Part shown: in pieces, positions 36,009-44,694 of the stretch
How positions within the stretch are numbered: the first letter of the stretch is position 1
How the letters are laid out: each line of letters begins with the position of its first letter
Assembly: GCF_947496385.1 (NCBI RefSeq)
Contig: NZ_CANMCP010000002.1
Location: 340,330 to 404,329, forward strand
Source of the DNA: an uncultured Croceicoccus sp.
Lineage (GTDB): Bacteria > Pseudomonadota > Alphaproteobacteria > Sphingomonadales > Sphingomonadaceae
Length of the DNA stretch: 64,000 nucleotides
Reading direction: 5' to 3'
Notes under the pieces: model-generated
Told to the model about the DNA's origin: nothing
The model's database searches: none
The model's input: the letters and a program-made list of their open reading frames with translations, nothing else
Program-made: the position numbers and the translations under genes

Positions 36009-37454
36009 ATGTCCGGAACCTCTGTCCGGGCGGGCGCTGCCCTGCCCGCCACCCCCGCGCCATTCGCGCGCCACGCGGCGACCGCCGCCCTCGCTCTCGT
36101 GCCTGCCCTCATGCTCGCATCGCCTGTGACGGCGCAGGTGGCGCGCGACGCGGGCAGCGCCGTGTCGGACCCCGCCGACCTGCCGCCGCCCTCGCTCCCC
36201 GAACCGGCCACGGGTCCGCGCAACCCGTACCAGCCCTTCGCCGAGGAGGGCATCACCCTCGCGCTCAGCTATACCGGCGAGGGCGCCACCAATCTCACCG
36301 GCGGGATCCGCACGGACGCGGCCTATACGGGGCAGATCTATGTAGGGGCCGATCTCGACATGGAGCGTATCGCGGGCCTTTCGGGCGGCACGGTGCACGC
36401 CGCGGTCACCAACCGCCATGGCAAGAGCCTGACCGACGTGGCGATCGGCAACAACACCTCGGTTCAGGAGGTTTTCGGGACGCAGAACACGCATCTCGCC
36501 ATCCTCACCTACGAACAGCGCTTGCTTGACGACCGGCTCATGATCGAGGCGGGCAAGAGCGTCGCCAATATCCATTTCCTCAATTCGCCGCTCTACTGTC
36601 ATTTTCAGAGCAATGCGATCTGCGGCAATCCGACCTTCGTCTTCAAGAACAGCAATTTCACCTATTTCCCGGCGTCGAGCTGGATGGCGCATGCCCGCGC
36701 CGCCTTCACCGACGACATCGCGCTCCATGTTGGCGTCTACGAGGTCAATCCCGAGCGCAAGCGCGCCGACGACAACGGTTTTGTCTTCGGCTTTTCGGGC
36801 GCGACCGGCGTCGTCATGCCGTGGGAGATCGAATATACGCCGGATGCGGGATTGGTGTCCGGGTTGCCGGGCCGCTACATTCTCGGCGGGTGGATCGACC
36901 GGGGGAAATATGCCGATCCGCTTCGCGACGAGGCAGGCGGCATCGCGATTCTGAGCGGGCGCGATCCGTTGGAGCGCCGGGGCCGGTCGGGCCTCTATTT
37001 CCGCGCCGAACAGAAAGTCACCGGCGCCGGAAACGGCGATCCGCGCGGCCTCTCGCTATTCGGCGTGGTCATGACCAATCTTTCGGGCGAGGTGGAGCTG
37101 TCGGATTTCCGGGCGGTGGGCGCCGTGCAGACCGGCACGTTCGCGGGCCGCGACACCGATACGTTCGGCATCATGATCACGGATCAACGTTTTTCCGACC
37201 TCGCCATCGCGCGCATGGGCGCAGCGCGCGTGTCGGCGGGCGGAACCGCGGATATTGCGCGGCACCAGTACATGGCGGAATTGCATTACGGCATGCAGCT
37301 CACGCCCGCGATCCGCATATCGCCGAACGTGCAATATATCATCGACCCGGATCAGACCGGCGCCCCGTTCCGCACCACGGATATTCCCGATGCGCTGGTG
37401 CTTGGCCTGAAATTCACGATCGACGGCCCGACCCTTCTGGGCGGCGCGCGCTGA
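36009..37454 (+). CDS. OprB-family carbohydrate-selective porin
   Basis: 481-residue outer-membrane barrel with a signal peptide (ATAALALVPALMLASPVTAQ). Family segments: GITLALSYTGEGATNLTGGI, AILTYEQRLLDDRLMIEAGKSV, HFLNSPLYCHFQSNAICGNP and YFPASSWMAHARAAF, then IRISPNVQYIIDP and a closing LGLKFTIDG strand. OprB porins pass monosaccharides. It sits directly after fruA (28 bases, with an AAGGAG-like ribosome binding site), so fructose uptake across both membranes is encoded together. Confidence 0.9.
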   Translation: MSGTSVRAGAALPATPAPFARHAATAALALVPALMLASPVTAQVARDAGSAVSDPADLPPPSLPEPATGPRNPYQPFAEEGITLALSYTGEGATNLTGGIRTDAAYTGQIYVGADLDMERIAGLSGGTVHAAVTNRHGKSLTDVAIGNNTSVQEVFGTQNTHLAILTYEQRLLDDRLMIEAGKSVANIHFLNSPLYCHFQSNAICGNPTFVFKNSNFTYFPASSWMAHARAAFTDDIALHVGVYEVNPERKRADDNGFVFGFSGATGVVMPWEIEYTPDAGLVSGLPGRYILGGWIDRGKYADPLRDEAGGIAILSGRDPLERRGRSGLYFRAEQKVTGAGNGDPRGLSLFGVVMTNLSGEVELSDFRAVGAVQTGTFAGRDTDTFGIMITDQRFSDLAIARMGAARVSAGGTADIARHQYMAELHYGMQLTPAIRISPNVQYIIDPDQTGAPFRTTDIPDALVLGLKFTIDGPTLLGGAR

Positions 37455-37522
37455 TCCTTGCCGGCGGGCTTCCGCTTACCCCCCTGCCCCTGTAACGACG
37501 AGGAAACGGGAGGCAAAAATCG

Positions 37523-38815
37523 ATGAGCGACACAGCCGATAGCGCAGGGCGGCATACCGCGACCGGGCCGGACGCGGGGGAGGCTCCTCCGCCGCGCGGA
37601 CGGATGTGGCGCCATCTTGGCCCCGGCATCGTCGTCGCGGCGACAGGCGTCGGGGCCGGCGATCTGGTCGCCACGCTCATCGCGGGGTCGCGATTTGGCT
37701 ATGCGCTGTTATGGGCGGCGGTGGCGGGATGCATCGTGAAGATCGCGCTTTCCGAAGGGTCGGCGCGCTATCACCTCGCCACCGGCTCGACCATCCTTGC
37801 CGGCTGGCGCTCGCTCGGCCGGTGGACGGGATGGTATTTCGGGATCTACGTCGTCATCTGGGGCTTCATCTACGGCGCCACGGCGATGAGCGCGACCGCG
37901 CTCCCGCTCACCGCGCTGTTCCCGGTGCTCTCGCTGCGCAGCTGGGCGATGATCGCGGGGCTGTTCGGTTTCGTGTTCGTGTGGTTCAACCGCTACGACA
38001 CCTTCGAAACGGTGATGAAGGTCCTGGTGGGTACGATGTTCGTCATCATGGTCGGCCTTGCGATCCTGGTCGCGCCCGGCCTGCCGGACCTCGCGCGGGG
38101 GATGGCATTTTCGCTGCCGGAGGGGTCGCTGTTCTACACGCTCGGCCTGATCGGCGGGGTCGGGGGCACGATTACGACCGCGGCCTATGGCTACTGGACT
38201 CAGGCGAAGGGGTGGCGCGGCACGCCATGGTTGCCGATGATGCGCGTGGACAATGCGGTCGCCTATGTCGTGACCGGCATTTTCGTGGTCGCCATGTTGA
38301 TCGTGGGCGCCGAACTGCTCCATTCCGCCGGTATCGCGCTGGAGGATAGCGACCGCGGATTGCTCGGCCTGTCGGACGTGCTCGAAGCGCGGTTCGGCCG
38401 GATCGTCGCCACGCTGTTCCTCGTCGGTTTCGCCGCGACATCGGTGTCCTCGCTGCTCGGCGTGTGGCAGGGGATGAGCCTGTTCTTCTCCGACTGGTGG
38501 TATCAGCTGCGCGGGCGTGACGAGGTCGAAGGCGGGCGCGAGGGCAGCACGGCCTATCGCGTGTACCTCGGCTGGCTGACCTTTCCGCCGATGATCCTGC
38601 TCTTCGCGGACCGGCCCTTTCTGCTGGTGATCGTCTATGGTGCGTTCGGCGCGCTTTTCATGCCGTTTCTGGCGATCACGCTGCTGTTGCTCAACAATTC
38701 GGACCGGCTGCCTGCCGCCGCCCGCAATGGCGCGGTCGCGAATGTGACGCTCGCAGGGTCCGCCGTGCTGTTCGTCATCCTCGCGGTGCAGCAGGTGGTG
38801 CAGCTTGCAGGCTAA
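37523..38815 (+). CDS. Nramp-like transporter lacking the canonical metal motifs
   Basis: 430 residues with about 11 membrane helices of the Nramp/APC fold (GPGIVVAATGVGAGDLVATL; WFNRYDTFETVMKVLVGTMF; SSLLGVWQGMSLF). In classical Nramp proteins helix 1 carries DPGN and helix 6 MPH, which bind Mn2+/Fe2+. Here the equivalents read GAGD and GGTITTAAYGYW, so a classical metal site is absent. Such divergent members exist in many bacteria and are still called divalent metal transporters by homology; substrate unknown. It follows the porin gene by 68 bases and could be co-transcribed, which raises the possibility of a link to sugar use. Confidence 0.8.
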   Translation: MSDTADSAGRHTATGPDAGEAPPPRGRMWRHLGPGIVVAATGVGAGDLVATLIAGSRFGYALLWAAVAGCIVKIALSEGSARYHLATGSTILAGWRSLGRWTGWYFGIYVVIWGFIYGATAMSATALPLTALFPVLSLRSWAMIAGLFGFVFVWFNRYDTFETVMKVLVGTMFVIMVGLAILVAPGLPDLARGMAFSLPEGSLFYTLGLIGGVGGTITTAAYGYWTQAKGWRGTPWLPMMRVDNAVAYVVTGIFVVAMLIVGAELLHSAGIALEDSDRGLLGLSDVLEARFGRIVATLFLVGFAATSVSSLLGVWQGMSLFFSDWWYQLRGRDEVEGGREGSTAYRVYLGWLTFPPMILLFADRPFLLVIVYGAFGALFMPFLAITLLLLNNSDRLPAAARNGAVANVTLAGSAVLFVILAVQQVVQLAG

Positions 38816-38827
38816 GCCCGGCGGGCG

Positions 38828-40420
38828 CTAGCGAACGAGGCCGAGCGCCTCCCGGTCGACGACCGCGGCGGCATAGGCGGCCTTCGCCGCGGCATAGCGC
38901 AATTGCGTATCGACCAGCCGGACAGCGATATCCGCGACCAGTTCCTCGCGTTGATTGACGATGAAGAAATCGGCTGCTCCCAGCTGAAAGCGGCGGCGTT
39001 CGGCGGCGGCAAGCTTCTGTGCGAGCGCGAGCTCCTGTTCGGTAATCTCGACGAGGCGGCGCGTCGTCTCGATCTCGATGGCGAGATTCTCGATCTCGTT
39101 GACGATCTGGTCCCGCTGATACTGCTGCCGCCATTCGAGCGCGTCGAGCTCGCCCTGCGCCGTGCGGATACGCCCCCGCGCGGCCCGGTTTTCGAGCGGC
39201 ATGGAAAAGCGGAACCCCACGATCAGCTCAAGCGGGGTCCGGCTCGGCCCGCCAAGCGCTTCGGCGCCGAAATCCTTGCCGACCTCGCCAAATGCGTCGA
39301 GGCGGGGTGACAGATCGTTCTCCGCCAGCGCCAGCCTCGCCAGCCCCTGATCCACGCGGGCGAGGAGGGTCCGGATCTCCGGCCGGTCGCGCAGGGCGAA
39401 GCTTTCGACGACCGCCCCCGGCCCCGCCAGCGCGGCGCCGCTTGCCGGCAATTGCGCGGCGGTGGGGCGCACGGGTCGGCCGTCGGCATCGCGGTAGAAC
39501 AGCGAAAGATCGTTGGCGGCGGACACGAATGCCTGCTCCGCATCGATGACGCGGGCACGGCGGCGGACGAGATTCTGATCATTCTCGGTCAGCAGGATCG
39601 ACGCACGCGCACCCAACTCGATCTGCCGGGAGATGCCGCCGCGCCGCTGCTCGGCCAGCGCGAGCAGGTCGCGATACACGTTGAGCCGCAGGCCGGCGGC
39701 CAGCCATTGCTGATACGCCCGCATCGCGCGCACCTGCACGCCGATCGCGGTCGCCTGCGATTCGAAGCGGGCGATGTCGATGTCCTGGCTCGCGATGCTG
39801 AGCTTGGCGCGGCGCTCGTCGATCAGCCGGTCGCGCAGCAGCGAATACAGCCCGCCAACCTTCACCTCGCCCAGCTGGTTCGTGAAATACTGGTCCTCGT
39901 AAATCGGGAAATCGCCGCGCGCCACGCGATACTTACCATAGAGATAGCCGCCATTGTCGCGCAGCGGCCGCTTCGCCTCTCCGGTGAGATAGGTGCCGTC
40001 GTAATAGCCGAGCGCCCGCCCACGCCCCTCGGCATCGAACACGATGTCGAACGCACCCTGCGCGGACAGCGCGCGCCCCTCGGCCTGCCGGATCCCGGCG
40101 AGCGTTTCGATGATCTGCGGCGCGGTGCGGGCCGACGAGCGCAGCACATCGTCGAGCGTGAGGATACCGCTGCGCGCCTCTGCCGGACCGTCGGGAAGCG
40201 ACGCTGTATCAAGCCCGTCCTGCGCAGGCCGGGGATAGCGCAGCTGCCGGCTCCGGTCCCACGGGTCGGCGACGACGGTGCCCTCGCCCAGTTCGCCCAT
40301 CTCGTCAGGCTGCGTGACCGCGAGGTCCGGTGCATCCTGCGCCACCGCGCCGGGCGCGCCTGCCGACAACGCGGCACACAGCGCCAGCCGCGCGATACCA
40401 TCCCGCCCGCGTCCGATCAT
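38828..40420 (-). CDS. TolC-family outer-membrane efflux protein
   Basis: 530 residues. A signal peptide (ARLALCAALSAGAPGAVAQ) is followed by two TolC half-repeats with long coiled helices (LDDVLRSSARTAPQIIETLAGIRQAEGRALSAQGAF; IEIETTRRLVEITEQELALAQKLAAAERRRFQLGAADFFIVNQREE). Start ATG 40420, overlapping the HlyD stop (ATGA). Third gene of an ABC-HlyD-TolC operon with type-I-secretion layout. Convergent with the Nramp-like gene; the 12-base gap contains a GCCC-GGC-GGGC hairpin. Confidence 0.9.
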   Translation of the reverse strand: MIGRGRDGIARLALCAALSAGAPGAVAQDAPDLAVTQPDEMGELGEGTVVADPWDRSRQLRYPRPAQDGLDTASLPDGPAEARSGILTLDDVLRSSARTAPQIIETLAGIRQAEGRALSAQGAFDIVFDAEGRGRALGYYDGTYLTGEAKRPLRDNGGYLYGKYRVARGDFPIYEDQYFTNQLGEVKVGGLYSLLRDRLIDERRAKLSIASQDIDIARFESQATAIGVQVRAMRAYQQWLAAGLRLNVYRDLLALAEQRRGGISRQIELGARASILLTENDQNLVRRRARVIDAEQAFVSAANDLSLFYRDADGRPVRPTAAQLPASGAALAGPGAVVESFALRDRPEIRTLLARVDQGLARLALAENDLSPRLDAFGEVGKDFGAEALGGPSRTPLELIVGFRFSMPLENRAARGRIRTAQGELDALEWRQQYQRDQIVNEIENLAIEIETTRRLVEITEQELALAQKLAAAERRRFQLGAADFFIVNQREELVADIAVRLVDTQLRYAAAKAAYAAAVVDREALGLVR

Positions 40421-41502
40421 TTCGCCGGCGCCTGTCCGCCACCGGCGCCCGAAGATGCCCCCTCGGCTGCACCGCCGCCGCCATAGGCCGCATCCGCGCG
40501 CGGCCCGAATTCGAGCGGGAAATCGTTGAGCTGCCGCCACAATTCGTAGCCGACCGACACTTCCTCGCCTTGTACCCAGCCCATCACCTTGCTGCCCTGC
40601 CGCACGAAGCGGCGCCCGGGCCAGTCGCTCTTTCCCGGAACCGGTTCCACGATGACGCGGAACAGCCCGTTCGGCTGCGCGATGGGATCGACCGAGCGCA
40701 CCTGCCCGTCATAGATTCCCTGCGCGAGCGAGGGCCACCCGCTCAGCTGCACGGCGGGAAACCCCTCGAACTCGAGCCGGACCGGGCTGCCATCATGGAT
40801 GAGCGGCACGTCGCGCCCGTTGATGTAAAGCTCGACGGCGCGCTCGATCTCCTCCGGCGCGATCACGGCCAGCACCGTGCCTTGCGAGACGAGCTCGCTT
40901 CCCGCCGCGACATTGATCTGCTGCACTCGCCCATTGCGCGGCGCACGCACGATCTGAGCCGATTGCCGGCTGAGTTCGGTATCTATGCGCTGCACCCGCG
41001 CGCGCGCATCGGCCAGCGTGGCATCGGCCTCCGCGACCTTAATCTGCGCCTGTTCGAAATCGCGGCGGGAGCCCAGCCCTTCGTTGAACAATTGCCGGTT
41101 GCGGTCGACGTCGAGCATGGCGCCCTGCCGCCGCCGCGCGATCGCGTCGATCTCCATCATGAGCTGATCGCGCTCGGCCTGAAGACGTTCGATCAGGCGC
41201 GGATCGACATCCTCGACACGCGCGATCGGGTCGCCTTCGGACACTTCCTCGCCGTCCTGCACGTAGAATTCGGTAACCCGCCCGGCGATCAGCGACGTCA
41301 CCTCGCGCACCCGGTCGTCGGGGTCGAGCGCGATGACCTCGCCCGTGCCCTGCGCCGTCTGCACCCAGGGGACGAAGAACAGGATCGCCGCCGACAGCGC
41401 GATTCCGCCCAAGATCAGGAGCGCGACGACGCGTGCGATGCGAGGAGGACGCATGCCGGCCAGCGTGGTGAAGTGGGCGCTGTGCTGGGGACGATCAGGC
41501 AT
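40417..41502 (-). CDS. HlyD-family membrane fusion (periplasmic adaptor) protein
   Basis: 361 residues: one N-terminal membrane anchor (IARVVALLILGGIALSAAILFFVPW), a lipoyl-like half (GRVTEFYVQDGEEVSEGDPIARVED), a coiled-coil hairpin (about 105-185), the second lipoyl half (IVRAPRNGRVQQINVAAGSELVSQGTVLAVI) and beta-barrel strands. The Gly/Ala-rich C-terminal tail (about 25 residues) is unusual. It overlaps the ABC gene by 8 bases and tolC by 4. It should bridge the inner-membrane ABC protein and the TolC channel. Confidence 0.92.
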   Translation of the reverse strand: MPDRPQHSAHFTTLAGMRPPRIARVVALLILGGIALSAAILFFVPWVQTAQGTGEVIALDPDDRVREVTSLIAGRVTEFYVQDGEEVSEGDPIARVEDVDPRLIERLQAERDQLMMEIDAIARRRQGAMLDVDRNRQLFNEGLGSRRDFEQAQIKVAEADATLADARARVQRIDTELSRQSAQIVRAPRNGRVQQINVAAGSELVSQGTVLAVIAPEEIERAVELYINGRDVPLIHDGSPVRLEFEGFPAVQLSGWPSLAQGIYDGQVRSVDPIAQPNGLFRVIVEPVPGKSDWPGRRFVRQGSKVMGWVQGEEVSVGYELWRQLNDFPLEFGPRADAAYGGGGAAEGASSGAGGGQAPAK

Positions 41503-43177
41503 TGGGGATCGCCTTGCCTTCGACGAATGCGACCATGTCGGCGCGGCTGGAAAACCGTTTCTGCTCCGTCCGGCCGAGCCAGAGATAGCCGTCCCGCTCG
41601 AGCGCCTCGGGCCGCCCGGTGCTCAGCAATATGGTCGTGCCCGCCGCGCGCAGCTCGTCGAGTGCACCCTGTAGCCGGTCGAGCGCCATCATGTCGTACA
41701 ATTGCGAGAGCACCAGCACGCGCGGCTGGCTGAGCAAGGCATTGGCGAGCTTGAGCGCCATAACCTCCGCAATGGACAGCGGCCAGCCCGACGACGCAAG
41801 CTGTGCATCGAGCCCGTCCGACAGCATCGCGATCCGCGGGCTCAGCCCCACCTGCTCGAGCGCGCGGCCGATCTCCTCGCCCGACCGCGTCGGTGCCGCG
41901 AGGGTAAGATACTGCCGGATCGTGACCTCCACGATGGTCGGCCGGTCGAGCACCATCACGGCCGAGCGCAGCAGATAGGTGTCGAACGCGCCAAGATCGC
42001 TGTTGCCGATAGACACGATGCCGCGATCCGGCATGGCGTGGCGTTTGAGCAGGAGCGCGAGCATCCGGTCCACCCCCGGCTCCATCACGGTGACGAGCTG
42101 TTCGCCGCTGCTCACGGAAAAGTCGAACCGACCGCCCTCGACCTCCACATTGCGCATGCGGATCGCCCCGTCGCGCGGCGCCTCGCCCGATGCCTCGGCG
42201 TCTTCCTGAGGAATCGAGAACAGCAGCATCAGCTCCTCCGAACTGGCGATGAGGTCGTAGAACGTGTCGAGATACCAGCCGAGCTGATAAATGCCGTAGA
42301 ACACGCCCGACAGGATGAGCTCCGCCGCGACAAGCTGCCCGATGGTCAGCTCCCCGCTCAGGATCAGCGACCCGCCGAGTGCGAGCAGCGCCGCGCTTGC
42401 AAAGGCATAGACGAGGAAAAACGCCAGCGTCTGCGAGAAGATATACCGGAAATAGCGCTTGTGCGTGTCGACGTAATGGGCCGTCACCTGCTCCGACCGG
42501 TCCATCGCGAAACCGAGATGGCGGCTGGATTTATAGAAACCGTTCGACGCGCCCACGCTTTCCAGCCAGTGTGCCGCGTCATGTTTTGCATGGGACAGCG
42601 CCACCGATTGCGTGATCGCCCCCCGCCGCCACACGATCCAGATCAGCGCGCAGATCGACACCAGGATCGCGTTGAAGGCGAGGAAGAACGGGTGATAGAA
42701 ACTCGTCACCGCAAGCCCGACCGCGGCCTGCAATATGATGGTGAACGCACCGATGACGAGGCTCGGCACGGCCTTCTGCACGATGGTCAGGTCGAAATAG
42801 CGATTGAACAGGCTGTAGCGGTTCTCGTCATTGAAGAACGGGTTTTGCGCGTGCACCGCCTTCAACGTGATCTGCGCGACCACGCGCGCGAAGAAGCGCC
42901 GTTCGAACAGATGCATGATATAGAACCGCAGCGCGCTCAAAAACGCGACGATCAGCAGCAGCATCAGCAACACGCCCGACAGCGTCCACAACGGCGCGGG
43001 CAGCGCGGTGCGCGCGACCGAATTGATCAGCATCTGCACCGAGATCGGCGTCGCCAGCGAAAGCAGGCTGATCGCGAGCGTATAGATGAGGCCGAGCGAA
43101 ACGTAGCGCGAATCCGGCCCGATGATCTGCGACATCCACGACAAGGCGTCGCGATATCCAAGGCGTTGTCCCGCCAT
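41495..43177 (-). CDS. ABC exporter-like protein with degenerate ATPase domain
   Basis: 560 residues. The N-terminal 320 form a six-helix type-1 exporter domain (SLGLIYTLAISLLSLATPISVQML; FERRFFARVVAQI; QTLAFFLVYAFASAALLALGGSLILSGELTIGQLVAAELI). The C-terminal 220 keep the size and fold markers of an ABC domain (VRNVEVEGG-like start, QVGLSPRI, ANALLSQPRVLVL), but every catalytic motif is gone. The Walker A position reads EPGVDRML (365-372, no GKS/T), the signature WPLSIAEV (465-472), Walker B ends SQ instead of DE (491-492), and the switch histidine is Gly (about 521). There is no peptidase domain. The frame is intact, so this is a pseudo-ATPase, not a pseudogene. First gene of the ABC-HlyD-TolC operon; no cargo gene adjoins. 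Confidence 0.85.
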   Translation of the reverse strand: MAGQRLGYRDALSWMSQIIGPDSRYVSLGLIYTLAISLLSLATPISVQMLINSVARTALPAPLWTLSGVLLMLLLIVAFLSALRFYIMHLFERRFFARVVAQITLKAVHAQNPFFNDENRYSLFNRYFDLTIVQKAVPSLVIGAFTIILQAAVGLAVTSFYHPFFLAFNAILVSICALIWIVWRRGAITQSVALSHAKHDAAHWLESVGASNGFYKSSRHLGFAMDRSEQVTAHYVDTHKRYFRYIFSQTLAFFLVYAFASAALLALGGSLILSGELTIGQLVAAELILSGVFYGIYQLGWYLDTFYDLIASSEELMLLFSIPQEDAEASGEAPRDGAIRMRNVEVEGGRFDFSVSSGEQLVTVMEPGVDRMLALLLKRHAMPDRGIVSIGNSDLGAFDTYLLRSAVMVLDRPTIVEVTIRQYLTLAAPTRSGEEIGRALEQVGLSPRIAMLSDGLDAQLASSGWPLSIAEVMALKLANALLSQPRVLVLSQLYDMMALDRLQGALDELRAAGTTILLSTGRPEALERDGYLWLGRTEQKRFSSRADMVAFVEGKAIPNA

Positions 43178-43407
43178 TACGATTGCGCCCCATGGCCCAT
43201 GATATGATCAGTGCTATCCCGAATGTGAACGACGGTCCGACCGGCCGCACGCGGCGCCCCCCGGCATCCGTCGCAAAGCCTTCTGCCGGGATGCGAACCG
43301 CCCGGACCCGGACCGATATGGCACATTGCAATCCCTCCGCAAAGAGGCGGCGCAAGCGTGTAACACATGCTCACAAATGGGTCTGGAAATGGCGGGCGCG
43401 GTGAAAT

Positions 43408-44664
43408 ATGTCGCAGGTCATGAGCGACAGACTGATCCACCGCTATCTCGGCCGCATCATCAAGAAGGGCACGCTCGGCGTGACCTTCGCCGATGGGTCG
43501 CCCGCATTCTATGGCCGGCAGCAGGACGGGTTTCCCGATGTCCGGATCCGCTTTACCGATGCAAGCGTGCCGCGCGACATCGTGCTCGACCCCCGGCTGG
43601 GCGCGGCGGAAACCTTCATGGACGGGCGGCTCGTCATCGAACAGGGCGGGATCATGGAACTGGTCGAACTGCTCCGGTCGAACAGCCCGTGGGATCGCGG
43701 CGGCTCGATCGGGCAGCCGGCCCTGCTCCGCCGGCTGGGCAACCGGGTCGCCTTCGCGCGCGAAGCCGTCAACAATCGCATCGGGTCGCAGCGCAACGTC
43801 GCGCATCATTACGACATCGGCAATGCGCTCTACCGGCTGATGCTGGATGCCGACCACATGCAATATTCGTGCGCCTACTGGCCCGACGGCGTCGACACGC
43901 TGGAACAGGCGCAGGAGGCGAAGCTTGCGCATATCGCGGCCAAGCTGCGGCTTTGCGATGGGCAGACGGTGCTCGACATCGGGTGCGGCTGGGGCGGGAT
44001 GGCGATCTATCTTGCCCGGCATTTCGACGTGCGCGTGCACGGCATCACCCTTTCGCGCGAGCAGATCGAGCTTGCCCGCGAACGCGCGGCCGATGCGGGC
44101 GTCGCCGACAGGGTGACGTTCGAACTGGTCGATTATCGCGATCTTCCGGCGCGCGGCACCCGTTTCGACCGGATCGTTTCGGTGGGCATGTTCGAACATG
44201 TCGGCCGTCCGCAATTCGAGACATTCTTCGAGAACTGCGCCAATCTGCTGAACGATGACGGCGTCATGCTGCTGCACACGATCGGGCGGATCGGCGGGCC
44301 GGGCACGACCGATGCCTTCACCCGCAAATATATCTTCCCCGGCGGATATATTCCCGCCCTGTCCGAAACCGTCGCGGCGAGCGAGAAATTCCGTCTCATC
44401 GCCAGCGACGTCGAAATGTTGCGCCTCCATTACGCGCGAACCCTTCGCGCATGGTACGACAGGTGCATGGCCCACCGCGAGGCGATCGAGGCGATGTACG
44501 ATGCGCGCTTCTTCCGCATGTGGACGTTCTACCTCGCCGGCGCGGTGTCCAGTTTCGAAAACGGCGGCATGTGCAATTACCAGATACAGTATTGCCGCGA
44601 CCGCCGCGCGCTCCCGCTCACGCGCGACTACATCGCCGAGGCGGAAGGTGAACTGCGCGCCTGA
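43408..44664 (+). CDS. cfa: Cyclopropane-fatty-acyl-phospholipid synthase
   Basis: 418 residues. SAM-dependent methyltransferase that adds a methylene bridge to unsaturated acyl chains in membrane phospholipids. An N-terminal lipid-binding region (about 1-115) precedes NVAHHYDIGNALYRLMLDADHMQYSCAYW, the SAM motif VLDIGCGWGGMAIYLA, LSREQIELA and SVGMFEHVGRPQFETFFE. The late region has GGYIPALSE and YARTLRAWYDR. It is divergent from the ABC-like gene, with 230 bases between that contain AT-rich patches but no clear motif. An earlier or later ATG (MSDRL) is possible. Confidence 0.95.
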   Translation: MSQVMSDRLIHRYLGRIIKKGTLGVTFADGSPAFYGRQQDGFPDVRIRFTDASVPRDIVLDPRLGAAETFMDGRLVIEQGGIMELVELLRSNSPWDRGGSIGQPALLRRLGNRVAFAREAVNNRIGSQRNVAHHYDIGNALYRLMLDADHMQYSCAYWPDGVDTLEQAQEAKLAHIAAKLRLCDGQTVLDIGCGWGGMAIYLARHFDVRVHGITLSREQIELARERAADAGVADRVTFELVDYRDLPARGTRFDRIVSVGMFEHVGRPQFETFFENCANLLNDDGVMLLHTIGRIGGPGTTDAFTRKYIFPGGYIPALSETVAASEKFRLIASDVEMLRLHYARTLRAWYDRCMAHREAIEAMYDARFFRMWTFYLAGAVSSFENGGMCNYQIQYCRDRRALPLTRDYIAEAEGELRA

Positions 44665-44694
44665 TCGCGCTGCATGGGTCGCGGGTGCGTCCGT

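Noticed and set aside
41702..43207. 500-codon plus-strand frame opposite the ABC-like gene
   Set aside because: Shadow frame, rich in Arg/His/Asp with no domain; considered because the ABC gene is degenerate, but the minus strand has proper membrane helices and operon overlaps.
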